A DNA stretch of 64,000 bases from Blastococcus sp. CPCC 205250 (GTDB lineage: Bacteria > Actinomycetota > Actinomycetes > Mycobacteriales > Geodermatophilaceae), in contig NZ_JABGCG010000015.1 in NCBI RefSeq assembly GCF_019799925.1, positions 1-64,000 of the forward strand, written 5' to 3'. Every line of letters starts with the position of its first letter. The first letter of the stretch is position 1. A model generated the notes under the pieces. That model saw nothing but the letters and a program-made list of their open reading frames with translations, made no database searches and was not told the origin of the DNA. The position numbers and the translations under genes are program-made. This document shows positions 37,940-45,427 of this stretch, piece by piece.

Positions 37940-37962
37940 GTGTCAGACCCCGTCTCTAGCGT
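37940..37962 (+). promoter_or_regulatory. PafBC-type (RecA-NDp) damage promoter of recA
   Basis: GTGTCAGAC, 8 nt, TAGCGT: six of nine positions of the TTGTCRGTG element with the exact N8 spacing to the TANNNT. It lies 55 nt before the recA ATG. It corresponds to the LexA-independent proximal recA promoter P1 known in mycobacteria. Confidence 0.65.
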
Positions 37963-38016
37963 CGGCACCGACCCGCTCGACACACACGACACCGTGACTT
38001 CCCGAAGGTGAGCACC

Positions 38017-39051
38017 ATGGCAACGCTCGACCGCGACAAGGCCCTCGACATGGCCCTGGCCCAGATCGACAAGCAGTTCGGCAAGGGCTCGGTCATGCGG
38101 CTGGGCGACACCCCCGCGCAGGCGATGAAGGTCATCCCGACCGGTTCGATCGCCCTCGACATCGCGCTCGGCATCGGCGGGCTGCCCCGCGGCCGCGTCG
38201 TCGAGGTGTACGGCCCCGAGGCCTCCGGCAAGACGACCGTCGCCCTGCACGCCGTGGCCAACGCCCAGGCGGCCGGCGGCATCGCGGCGTTCGTGGACGC
38301 CGAGCACGCCCTGGACCCGGACTACGCGCGGGCCATCGGCGTCGACACCGACGCCCTGCTGGTCAGCCAGCCCGACACCGGTGAGCAGGCGCTCGAGATC
38401 GCCGACATGCTGATCCGCTCCGGCGCGCTCGACGTCATCGTCATCGACTCGGTGGCCGCCCTGGTGCCCCGCGCCGAGATCGAGGGCGAGATGGGCGACA
38501 GCCACGTCGGTCTGCAGGCCCGGCTGATGAGCCAGGCGCTGCGCAAGATCACCGGTGCGCTCAACAACTCCGGCACCACCGCGATCTTCATCAACCAGCT
38601 GCGCGAGAAGGTCGGCGTCGTCTACGGCTCGCCCGAGGTCACCACCGGTGGCCGCGCGCTGAAGTTCTACTCGTCGGTCCGCCTCGACGTCCGCCGCATC
38701 GAGACCCTCAAGCAGGGCACCGACGCGGTCGGCAGCCGGGTGCGGGTCAAGGTCGTCAAGAACAAGGTGGCCGCGCCGTTCAAGCAGGCCGAGCTCGACC
38801 TCATCTGGGGCACCGGCTTCAGCCGGGAGGGCGGCCTCATCGACATCGGTGTCGAGCAGGGCATCGTGAAGAAGTCCGGCGCCTGGTACACGTACGAGGG
38901 CGACCAGCTGGGTCAGGGCAAGGAGAACGTCCGCAGCTTCCTGCGCGACAACCCCGACCTGGCCGACGAGATCGAGAAGAAGATCAAGGAGAAGCTGGGC
39001 ATCGGCCCGCAGGTCGACGCGCCGGCCGCAGCCGACGCCCCCGACTTCTGA
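38017..39051 (+). CDS. recA: Recombinase RecA
   Basis: A 344-residue recombinase that forms DNA filaments for homologous recombination and triggers LexA self-cleavage. Walker A G-P-E-A-S-G-K-T-T (residues 66-74), V-I-D-S-V-A-A-L-V-P-R-A-E-I-E-G-E loop L1 area, F-I-N-Q-L-R-E-K-V-G-V-V-Y-G-S-P-E-T-like L2 region. Normal length, without the intein known in M. tuberculosis RecA. ATG 38017 is preceded by GAAGGTGAG; a GTG at 38008 lies within that site and is unlikely. Two damage-responsive promoters lie upstream; recX follows by 4 nt. Confidence 0.98.
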   Translation: MATLDRDKALDMALAQIDKQFGKGSVMRLGDTPAQAMKVIPTGSIALDIALGIGGLPRGRVVEVYGPEASGKTTVALHAVANAQAAGGIAAFVDAEHALDPDYARAIGVDTDALLVSQPDTGEQALEIADMLIRSGALDVIVIDSVAALVPRAEIEGEMGDSHVGLQARLMSQALRKITGALNNSGTTAIFINQLREKVGVVYGSPEVTTGGRALKFYSSVRLDVRRIETLKQGTDAVGSRVRVKVVKNKVAAPFKQAELDLIWGTGFSREGGLIDIGVEQGIVKKSGAWYTYEGDQLGQGKENVRSFLRDNPDLADEIEKKIKEKLGIGPQVDAPAAADAPDF

Positions 39052-39055
39052 GTCG

Positions 39056-39718
39056 GTGGGGAACCGTCTCGGCGGCGGTGGCTTCGGTCCGGCCCGTGGA
39101 CGCCGCCGGGCGGCCGCATCCCCTGATGGGGGCGCGGCCGCACCGGGCGGAGTCGACGACGGGACGGCGGAGGCACAGGGCGAGGCCGTCCGCGATCCCG
39201 AGGCGGCCGCCCGTGACATCTGCCTCCGGGCGCTGACCGGCGCCGCCAAGACGCGCCGGCAGCTCGAGGAGCTGCTCGCCCGCAAGGACATCCCCGACGA
39301 CGTCGCGGCGTCGGTGCTCGACCGCTACAGCGAGGTCGGCCTGATCGACGACGCGGCGTTCGCCCGTGCCTGGGTGAACTCCCGCCAGGCCGGCCGGGGG
39401 CTGTCACGCCGGGCGCTCAAGTCCGAACTGCGCGCCAAGGGCGTCGACGGTGAGGACGCAGAGGAGGCGCTCGCACTCGTCGACGACCAGGACGAGTGGG
39501 ACGCCGCCCGGCGGCTGGTCGCTCGCCGGGTGCCCGGCCTCCGCCGGGTCGACCGGGAGACCGCCCACCGGCGGCTGGTGGGGATGCTCGCCCGCAAGGG
39601 ATACGGCTCGGGGCTCGCCGCGATCGTCGTCCGGGAGGCCCTCGACGCCGACTGGGACGACGAGGACGAGGCCACCCCCGCCGTCGCCGAGGTCGGGCTG
39701 GACGCGTACCTGCCCTGA
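39056..39718 (+). CDS. recX: Regulatory protein RecX
   Basis: A 220-residue RecX, which caps and limits RecA filaments. The first ~45 residues are a Gly/Ala-rich extension. The core has A-R-D-I-C-L-R-A-L-T, R-R-Q-L-E-E-L-L-A-R-K-D-I-P, V-G-L-I-D-D-A-A-F-A-R-A-W-V and G-R-G-L-S-R-R-A-L-K-S-E-L-R-A-K-G-V, the standard three-helix repeats. The GTG start is 4 nt after the recA stop, the conserved arrangement, so the two are made together. Confidence 0.95.
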   Translation: MGNRLGGGGFGPARGRRRAAASPDGGAAAPGGVDDGTAEAQGEAVRDPEAAARDICLRALTGAAKTRRQLEELLARKDIPDDVAASVLDRYSEVGLIDDAAFARAWVNSRQAGRGLSRRALKSELRAKGVDGEDAEEALALVDDQDEWDAARRLVARRVPGLRRVDRETAHRRLVGMLARKGYGSGLAAIVVREALDADWDDEDEATPAVAEVGLDAYLP

Positions 39719-39787
39719 GCCGCCGCACCGCCAGCGTCCGCCCTCCGGTCGACACCGCGGCCCCGTGTCGACACCGCGGACGACGAG

Positions 39788-39818
39788 CGGCCCCGCACCC
39801 TGACCGGGTGCGGGGCCG
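39788..39818 (+). terminator. recA-recX terminator
   Basis: Perfect 13-bp arms CGGCCCCGCACCC and complement, 5-nt loop, followed by TT, 70 nt after recX. Just before it the 13-mer GTCGACACCGCGG occurs twice (39749, 39767). Confidence 0.82.
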
Positions 39819-39879
39819 TTCGTGTCGCTCGTGGGTCCGGCCGCCGGGCGGCGGCACCGGGTGGCGACACCGGGGGCGC

Positions 39880-40302
39880 TCAGACCGCCTCGGACTGCTC
39901 CAGCTGCGCCCACGCGGTGACGTCAACGGCCAGGCCGTCGGGGGACTCGTCGTCGGCCACCAGCCAGGCCTGCTCGTTGCTGCGGTCACTGCCCAGCCAC
40001 GCCTGGATCTGCCCGTCGAAGACGTCCTCGGTGGCGGCCGGGCCGCGGCTGACCGGCCCCAGGAAGGTGAGGTCCACCTCGACCTCGCCGGGGAAGCGCA
40101 GCACCAGCCGGCACCGTGCGCGGCGGTGGCGGGCCGGGGGCACGACCTCGCGCACGACGGCGGTCTCGGCGCCGGCGGCCGTGGCGAAGTCAGGCGCGGC
40201 GGCGCGGACCCGGTTGACGAACTCCTGGGCCACGTCGAGCTGGCCGTCGGAGAGCCGTGTCACCGCGGGCAGCGGCACGGCAGGGCGAAGTGCGGTGTCC
40301 AC
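39880..40302 (-). CDS. Hypothetical protein
   Basis: A 140-residue cytosolic protein that I do not recognise. It has a mixed alpha/beta look: L-D-V-A-Q-E-F-V-N-R-V-R-A-A-A-P-D-F helix, then strands C-R-L-V-L-R-F-P-G-E-V-E-V-D-L-T-F, and an acidic C-terminal half (V-A-D-D-E-S-P-D-G). No signal peptide or membrane helix. Base composition fits its neighbours. Start GTG 40302 lacks a ribosome binding site and a well spaced -10, so the start is uncertain. It is convergent with recX and lies beyond the gluD end; the 134 nt between it and gluD hold no gene that I can see. Confidence 0.6.
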   Translation of the reverse strand: MDTALRPAVPLPAVTRLSDGQLDVAQEFVNRVRAAAPDFATAAGAETAVVREVVPPARHRRARCRLVLRFPGEVEVDLTFLGPVSRGPAATEDVFDGQIQAWLGSDRSNEQAWLVADDESPDGLAVDVTAWAQLEQSEAV

Positions 40303-40436
40303 GGAGGTCTACTCGGCGGTAGCTGCACCGGTCGTGACCGTCGGGCGCACCACGGGTCCCAGTCGTCCCGTCCGTCCCGGCACGACCGCCGTCCGTGCGG
40401 CCCCCCGGCGGTGCGGGCGGCCGTCGCGGGGACCGG

Positions 40437-41345
40437 TCAGGCGCCGCCGCCGACGTGCGCCGGACCGGCGGTGGCCGTCGCCGCCGTCGTCGTCGTGCGG
40501 GACACCCGCCCACTGCGGGCCTGGCGGGCCTGGATGAACTGTGCGATCCGGCCGAGCGTGTAGTTGATCGCGATGTAGATGAGCGCGATCACGACGAACG
40601 TCTGGATCGGGTTGTCCAGGTTCCGCTGGATGCTCTCGCCCTGGCTCAGCAGCTCGTCGTAGTTGGCCACGAACGTGACCAGCGAGGTGTCCTTGAGCAC
40701 GACGACCAGCTGGCTGATGATCGCCGGCAGCATGACGCGGAAGGCCTGCGGGAGCAGGACGATGCGCATCGTCTGACCGTTCGTGAGACCGGTCGCCAGC
40801 GCCCCCTCGCGCTGTCCCCGCGGCAGCGACTCGACGCCGGCGCGCACCACCTCGGCGAAGATCACCATGTTGTAGGCGGTCAGGCCGATGACCAGGCCCC
40901 ACAGCTCCTGCCCGCCGGGCAGTCCGCGCAGGTCCACGCCGACGTCGTCGAGCACGCGCACGCCGAAGTAGACGAGCACCACCACCGGCAACCCGCGGAA
41001 CAGCTCCACGAGCCCGATGAGCGGGATCCGCCCGGCTCGTCCCAGCGACAGCCGGGCGACGGCGATGAGCGTGCCCAGCACCACCGACAGCACCATGGCG
41101 ATCAGGGCGGCCCGGATCGTGTTGACGATGCCCTCGCGGATCAGCCGCCAGACCGCGTCGAACGCCTCGTTGGACGGGTCGATCAGCGGGCCCCACTTCT
41201 CCATGGAGAACTGGCCCCGGTCGTCGAGGCGGCGCACGACCAGGAAGACGAGGAGCGCCAGGAGCAGTACCCCCACGACCGTCCCGATCAGGGTGCGCCG
41301 CCGGGCCCGGGGCCCCTGCGCGTCGTACAGCACCGGCTCGCTCAT
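40437..41345 (-). CDS. gluD: Glutamate-type ABC transporter permease GluD
   Basis: A 302-residue permease of the polar amino-acid ABC family (HisM/GltK type). A cytosolic N-terminus, about five helices and the loop motif G-Q-R-E-G-A-L-A-T-G-L-T-N-G-Q-T-M-R-I-V-L-L-P-Q-A are present, plus K-D-T-S-L near the end of the pore domain. The C-terminal tail is Ser/Thr/Ala-rich. Last gene of a leftward gluABCD operon; its ATG overlaps the gluC stop by 4 bp. The same cluster lies between miaB and recX in corynebacteria. Confidence 0.87.
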   Translation of the reverse strand: MSEPVLYDAQGPRARRRTLIGTVVGVLLLALLVFLVVRRLDDRGQFSMEKWGPLIDPSNEAFDAVWRLIREGIVNTIRAALIAMVLSVVLGTLIAVARLSLGRAGRIPLIGLVELFRGLPVVVLVYFGVRVLDDVGVDLRGLPGGQELWGLVIGLTAYNMVIFAEVVRAGVESLPRGQREGALATGLTNGQTMRIVLLPQAFRVMLPAIISQLVVVLKDTSLVTFVANYDELLSQGESIQRNLDNPIQTFVVIALIYIAINYTLGRIAQFIQARQARSGRVSRTTTTAATATAGPAHVGGGA

Positions 41346-41992
41346 CGCGCGATCGCCACCCTCCGCTCGATGAGCTGCAACAGCCCGCCGGCCGGCAACG
41401 TGATGGCGAGGTAGAAGAGCGCGACCCCGGTGAAGACCGGCAGCGTCTCCAGACCCCGCGCGCTGGTCAGCGTCTGCCCGGTGCTCCACAGGTCGCCGCC
41501 GACGCCGAACGCGCCGACCACCGCGGAGTTCTTGAACATCGCGATGATCACGCTGCCCAGCGGCGGGACGACGGTGCGCAGGGCCTGGGGGAGGACCACG
41601 TGCCGGAGGCTCTGCGCGAAGGTCAGCCCCAGCGAGCGCGACGCCTCGGCCTGGCCGGCGGGGACCGAGTTGATGCCCGCGCGCACCGCCTCGGCCACGA
41701 AGGCCGACGTGTAGAGCACCAGCCCGAGGACACCGAAGGTGTAGAAGCTCCGGTTGATGCCGACCTCGGGCAGGCCGAACGCGCAGAAGAAGAGGACCAG
41801 CGACAGCGGCGTGTTGCGGAAGGTGGTCACCCAGAACAGGCCGAAGGCCCGGAGCGGGGGGACGGGCGACACCCGGCAGGCGGCGATCACGACGCCGAGC
41901 AGGAGGGACCCCACCATCGCCCACAGGCAGATGCCCAGGGAGGTCAGGAACCCGTCGAGGTAGAGATCCAGGTTGTCGGTGACCGGGCTCAC
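41342..41992 (-). CDS. gluC: Glutamate-type ABC transporter permease GluC
   Basis: A 216-residue permease, partner of GluD. It has F-R-N-T-P-L-S-L-V-L-F-F, G-Q-A-E-A-S-R-S-L-G-L-T-F-A-Q-S-L-R-H-V-V-L-P-Q-A (the EAA-like coupling loop) and K-N-S-A-V at the conserved position before the last helices. GTG start with GGAAGGAA upstream. It is separated from gluB by 89 nt holding a strong hairpin, and overlaps gluD by 4 bp. Confidence 0.88.
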   Translation of the reverse strand: MSPVTDNLDLYLDGFLTSLGICLWAMVGSLLLGVVIAACRVSPVPPLRAFGLFWVTTFRNTPLSLVLFFCAFGLPEVGINRSFYTFGVLGLVLYTSAFVAEAVRAGINSVPAGQAEASRSLGLTFAQSLRHVVLPQALRTVVPPLGSVIIAMFKNSAVVGAFGVGGDLWSTGQTLTSARGLETLPVFTGVALFYLAITLPAGGLLQLIERRVAIAR

Positions 41993-42036
41993 GGGCGCTT
42001 CCTTCCGGCCGGCGGGCGCGGGGCTCGGGACAGGGC

Positions 42037-42075
42037 GCTGCGGCCGGCCGCCCGAGGCGGCCGGCCGCAGCGCTC
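42037..42075 (-). terminator. Intercistronic hairpin between gluB and gluC
   Basis: Perfect 18-bp arms (42037-42054 with 42058-42075), 3-nt loop, 6 nt after the gluB stop. Since gluCD need the same promoter, it is more likely a partial terminator or mRNA stabiliser that keeps the binding protein in excess. Confidence 0.75.
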
Positions 42076-42081
42076 AGCGGA

Positions 42082-42975
42082 TCAGGAGCAGGGCTGGGGC
42101 TCGGGCAGCTCGGGGGTCTCGGTGCCCTCGACCTGGCCGGCGGTGCTCTCCCAGGCCTCCACGTAGGCCTCCTCGTTGGCTGCGAGCGTCTCGTTGATGA
42201 ACTCGCAGAACGCGACGTCGCCCTTGGGGATGCCGATGCCGTACGGCTCCTCGGTGAACTGCTCACCGACCAGCTTGAACGCCCCGTCGGACTCGGAGAC
42301 GAAGCCCAGCAGGATGACGTTGTCGGTGGTGACCGCGTCGACCTGGCCGTTCTCCAAGGCGTCGGCGCACTGCGAGTACTCCTCGAACAGCACCAGCTGG
42401 TCGTCGCCGGCCAGGTACTCGCGGATGGTCTCCGACGGCGTCGACCCGGTCACCGAGCAGACGGTGGCATCGGGGTTGTCGGCGAAGGAGTCCGGGCCGG
42501 TGATCTCGTCGTTGTCCGACGCGACCATGATCTGCTGGCCGGCCTCGTAGTACGGCCCGGCGAAGGAGATCCGCTCGCGCCGGGTGTCGTTGATCGTGTA
42601 CGTCGCCACGACCATGTCGACCTCGCCGCCCTCGAGGACCTCCTCGCGGACGGCCGACGGGGTCTGGACGAACTCGATGTCGCCCTCCTCGATGCCGAGC
42701 GCCCCGGCGATGATCTTGGCGACCTCGACGTCGAAGCCCTCGACCTCGCCCTCGAGGTTCTCCAAGCCGAAGCCCGGCTGGTCGAACTTGGTGCCGACGG
42801 TGATCGAGCCGGCCTCGGCGAGCTCGGCCATGGTCGTGCCGGCCTCGAACTCCGGGGTTTCGGCGACCGAGGGCTCGGCGGCCTCGCCGCCCCCGTCGTC
42901 GTCGCTGCCGCAGGCGGCCAGCGCGAGGGTGGCGACGGCGACGGTCATGGCCGTTGTCGAGCGACGGAACCTCAT
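42082..42975 (-). CDS. gluB: Glutamate-type ABC transporter, substrate-binding lipoprotein GluB
   Basis: A 297-residue solute-binding protein of family 3. Lipobox L-A-A-C (Cys21) after a short signal, an acidic linker, then G-S-I-T-V-G-T-K-F-D-Q-P-G-F-G, G-F-D-V-E-V-A-K-I-I-A and I-N-D-T-R-R-E-R-I-S-F-A-G-P-Y-Y, the amino-acid-binding signature. Two internal cysteines (V-C-S-V-T-G-S and S-Q-C-A-D-A-L) may form a disulphide as in other GluB proteins. Glutamate is inferred from synteny with corynebacterial gluABCD. Confidence 0.9.
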   Translation of the reverse strand: MRFRRSTTAMTVAVATLALAACGSDDDGGGEAAEPSVAETPEFEAGTTMAELAEAGSITVGTKFDQPGFGLENLEGEVEGFDVEVAKIIAGALGIEEGDIEFVQTPSAVREEVLEGGEVDMVVATYTINDTRRERISFAGPYYEAGQQIMVASDNDEITGPDSFADNPDATVCSVTGSTPSETIREYLAGDDQLVLFEEYSQCADALENGQVDAVTTDNVILLGFVSESDGAFKLVGEQFTEEPYGIGIPKGDVAFCEFINETLAANEEAYVEAWESTAGQVEGTETPELPEPQPCS

Positions 42976-43001
42976 GGACGTGCTCCTCCCGGTTCGGGTG
43001 G

Positions 43002-43757
43002 TCAGTGGGTGAGGATCTTGGAGAGGAAGTCCTTGGCCCGGTCCGACGTCGGCCGGGTGAAGAACGTCTCGGGGTCGGCGGACTCGACGATGCGGCCGCC
43101 GTCCATGAACACGACGCGGTTGGCGGCGCGGCGGGCGAAGCCCATCTCGTGGGTGACCACGACCATCGTCATGCCGTCCCGGGCCAGTGAGGTCATGACG
43201 TCGAGGACCTCGTTGATCATCTCCGGGTCCAGCGCCGACGTCGGCTCGTCGAAGAGCATCACCTTCGGGTCCATCGCCAGGGCCCGGGCGATCGCCACGC
43301 GCTGCTGCTGGCCGCCGGACAGCTGCGCGGGGTACTTGTCGGCCTGGTTGCCGACCCCCACCCGGTCCAGCAGCTCGCGGGCCCGCGTCTCCACCTCGCC
43401 CTTCGGCCGGCGACGCACCTTGACCGGGCCGAGCGTCACGTTCTCGAGCACCGTCTTGTGCGCGAACAGGTTGAAGCTCTGGAACACCATCCCGACGTCC
43501 GCGCGCAGCCGGGCCAGTGCCTTGCCCTCCTCGGGCAGCAGCTCGCCGTCGATGCGGATCTCGCCCTGCTGGATGGGCTCCAGGCGGTTGATGGCCCGGC
43601 ACAGCGTCGACTTGCCGGAGCCCGACGGGCCGATGACGACCACGACCTCGCCGGCGTCGATGGCCAGGTCGACGTCCTGCAGCACGTGGAGGTCGCCGAA
43701 CCACTTCTGGACCCCGGAGAGCTGCACGAGCGGACGCGCTGGAGTGGAGGCGGTCAC
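43002..43757 (-). CDS. gluA: Glutamate-type ABC transporter ATPase GluA
   Basis: A 251-residue ATPase of the GlnQ/HisP group. Walker A G-P-S-G-S-G-K-S-T, Q-loop V-F-Q-S-F-N-L-F-A-H, signature L-S-G-G-Q-Q-Q-R, Walker B V-M-L-F-D-E-P-T-S-A-L-D-P-E and H-loop V-T-H-E-M-G-F. First gene of the operon, transcribed leftward from a leaderless promoter (TACTGT, 7 nt, GTG) preceded by a GlnR-like site. 26 nt separate it from gluB. Confidence 0.93.
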   Translation of the reverse strand: MTASTPARPLVQLSGVQKWFGDLHVLQDVDLAIDAGEVVVVIGPSGSGKSTLCRAINRLEPIQQGEIRIDGELLPEEGKALARLRADVGMVFQSFNLFAHKTVLENVTLGPVKVRRRPKGEVETRARELLDRVGVGNQADKYPAQLSGGQQQRVAIARALAMDPKVMLFDEPTSALDPEMINEVLDVMTSLARDGMTMVVVTHEMGFARRAANRVVFMDGGRIVESADPETFFTRPTSDRAKDFLSKILTH

Positions 43758-43770
43758 ACCCCGGACAGTA
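43755..43770 (-). promoter_or_regulatory. Leaderless promoter of gluABCD
   Basis: TACTGT (43765-43770, minus strand), 7 nt, GTG. Confidence 0.6.
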
Positions 43771-43780
43771 GGGGCCCGCC

Positions 43781-43818
43781 GTCACCGGGGGTCACCGCAG
43801 CCGTTACGAAGCGGTAAC
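43781..43818. promoter_or_regulatory. Candidate GlnR-type nitrogen-control box
   Basis: GTTAC-N6-GTAAC (43803-43818) matches the actinobacterial GlnR half-site pair GTNAC-N6-GNAAC (AC-N9-AC). Two further GTCAC at 43781 and 43791 are off-spaced. It lies 11-50 bp upstream of the gluA -10 element and in the miaB upstream region. Inferred from motif only. Confidence 0.45.
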
Positions 43819-43844
43819 GAAGCGGAGGGCCGCGGGTCGCGCCG

Positions 43845-43863
43845 TACCCTCGTCGGCGACATG
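43845..43863 (+). promoter_or_regulatory. Promoter of miaB, near-leaderless
   Basis: TACCCT (43845-43850), 10 nt, ATG. It would give a leader of only about 0-4 nt. Confidence 0.5.
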
Positions 43864-45366
43864 GACAGCGCAACCCTCCCTCCCGCGATCCCGGCTCCGG
43901 CGCGCACCTACCGGGTGCGCACCTACGGGTGCCAGATGAACGTGCACGACTCCGAGCGCCTGTCCGGGCTGCTGGAGGCCGCCGGCTACACGGCGGCCGG
44001 TGAGGACGACGACGCCGACGTCGTCGTCCTGAACACGTGCGCGGTCCGCGAGAACGCCGACAACCGGCTCTACGGCAACCTCGGGCACCTGCGCCCGGCC
44101 AAGGACGCCCGCCCCGGGATGCAGATCGCCGTCGGCGGCTGCCTGGCGCAGAAGGACCGCGGCGAGATCGTGCGGCGCGCGCCGTGGGTCGACGTCGTCT
44201 TCGGCACGCACAACGTCGGGTCGCTGCCCGCGCTGCTCGAGCGCGCCCGGCACAACGCCGAGGCGCAGGTCGAGATCGCCGAGGCGCTGGAGGTCTTCCC
44301 CTCGACGCTGCCGGCCAAGCGCGACTCGGCCTACGCCGGCTGGGTGTCGATCAGCGTCGGCTGCAACAACACCTGCACGTTCTGCATCGTCCCGGCGCTG
44401 CGCGGCAAGGAGAAGGACCGCCGTCCCGGCGAGATCCTCGCCGAGGTGCAGGCCCTGGTCGATCAGGGCGTGCTCGAGGTGACGCTGCTGGGCCAGAACG
44501 TGAACGCCTACGGCGTCGAGTTCGGGCAGCAGGGCGCCTTCGCCGACCTCCTGCGCGCTACGGGCCGGATCGAGGGCCTGGAGCGGATCCGGTTCACCAG
44601 CCCGCACCCGCGCGAGTTCACCGACGACGTCATCGCCGCGATGGCCGAGACCCCGGCGGTCTGCCACCAGCTGCACATGCCGCTGCAGTCGGGGTCGGAC
44701 GAGGTGCTGCGCCGGATGCGCCGCGCGTACCGGCAGGAGCGCTACCTGGGCATCATCGACCGGGTCCGGGCCGCGATGCCCGACGCGGCGATCACCACCG
44801 ACGTCATCGTCGGCTTCCCCGGCGAGACCGAGGAGGACTTCCAGCAGACCCTCGAGGTCGTCCGGCAGGCCCGCTTCGCCAGCGCCTTCACGTTCCAGTA
44901 CTCCAAGCGGCCGGGCACCCCCGCCGCCGAGATGGACGACCAGCTGCCCAAGGAGGTCGTGCAGGAGCGCTACCTGCGGCTGACCGCCCTGCAGGACGAG
45001 ATCAGCTGGGCGGAGAACCGGGCGCAGGTCGGCCGCACCGTGGAGCTGCTCGTGGCGGCCGGGGAGGGCAGCAAGGACGCCCGTACCGGGCGGCTGTCCG
45101 GCCGGGCCCGTGACGGGCGGCTCGTGCACTTCCGGGTGGGCGGGGACATCGCTGCGGCCGGCGTCCGCCCGGGCGACGTGGTCGAGACCGTCGTCACCCA
45201 GGCCGCCCCGCACCACCTCGTCGCCGACGGCCCGCTGCTCTCGCACCGCCGGACCCGCGCCGGTGACGCCCACGAGGCCGGCACCCGGCCGACCACTCCG
45301 GGTGTCTCGCTCGGGATGCCGCGGATCGGCGTCCCCGAGCCGCTGCCGGTGGCCACCGGCTGCTAG
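43861..45366 (+). CDS. miaB: tRNA-2-methylthio-N6-dimethylallyladenosine synthase
   Basis: A 501-residue radical-SAM methylthiotransferase that adds methylthio to i6A37 of tRNAs, acting after MiaA (47.9 kb). N-terminal domain with Y-G-C-Q-M-N-V-H-D-S-E, N-T-C-A-V-R-E-N-A and G-C-L-A-Q-K; radical-SAM cluster C-N-N-T-C-T-F-C; G-Q-N-V-N-A-Y-G; TRAM domain at the end, plus a ~40-residue tail. The Q-M-N-V-H-D-S-E signature separates it from RimO. Divergent from gluABCD, convergent with the DUF349 gene. Confidence 0.96.
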   Translation: MDSATLPPAIPAPARTYRVRTYGCQMNVHDSERLSGLLEAAGYTAAGEDDDADVVVLNTCAVRENADNRLYGNLGHLRPAKDARPGMQIAVGGCLAQKDRGEIVRRAPWVDVVFGTHNVGSLPALLERARHNAEAQVEIAEALEVFPSTLPAKRDSAYAGWVSISVGCNNTCTFCIVPALRGKEKDRRPGEILAEVQALVDQGVLEVTLLGQNVNAYGVEFGQQGAFADLLRATGRIEGLERIRFTSPHPREFTDDVIAAMAETPAVCHQLHMPLQSGSDEVLRRMRRAYRQERYLGIIDRVRAAMPDAAITTDVIVGFPGETEEDFQQTLEVVRQARFASAFTFQYSKRPGTPAAEMDDQLPKEVVQERYLRLTALQDEISWAENRAQVGRTVELLVAAGEGSKDARTGRLSGRARDGRLVHFRVGGDIAAAGVRPGDVVETVVTQAAPHHLVADGPLLSHRRTRAGDAHEAGTRPTTPGVSLGMPRIGVPEPLPVATGC

Positions 45367-45377
45367 CGGCCCCGCCG

Positions 45378-45410
45378 CCCCGCCCCGCCCTGGGCGTGCG
45401 AGGGGCGGGG
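45378..45410. terminator. Terminator between miaB and DUF349 gene
   Basis: CCCCGCCCC (45378-45386) pairs with GGGGCGGGG (45402-45410), loop 15 nt, between convergent genes. Confidence 0.6.
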
Positions 45411-45427
45411 CCCGGCGAGGACCTCCC

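Noticed and set aside
38017..39051. Intein in RecA
   Set aside because: M. tuberculosis RecA has one, but this gene is 344 codons with uninterrupted motifs. NrdJ (958 residues) is likewise intact.
43801..43826. GTTACGAAGCGGTAACGAAGC seen as a simple tandem repeat
   Set aside because: It can be read as an 11-bp direct repeat, but the GTTAC-N6-GTAAC spacing is better explained as a GlnR half-site pair.
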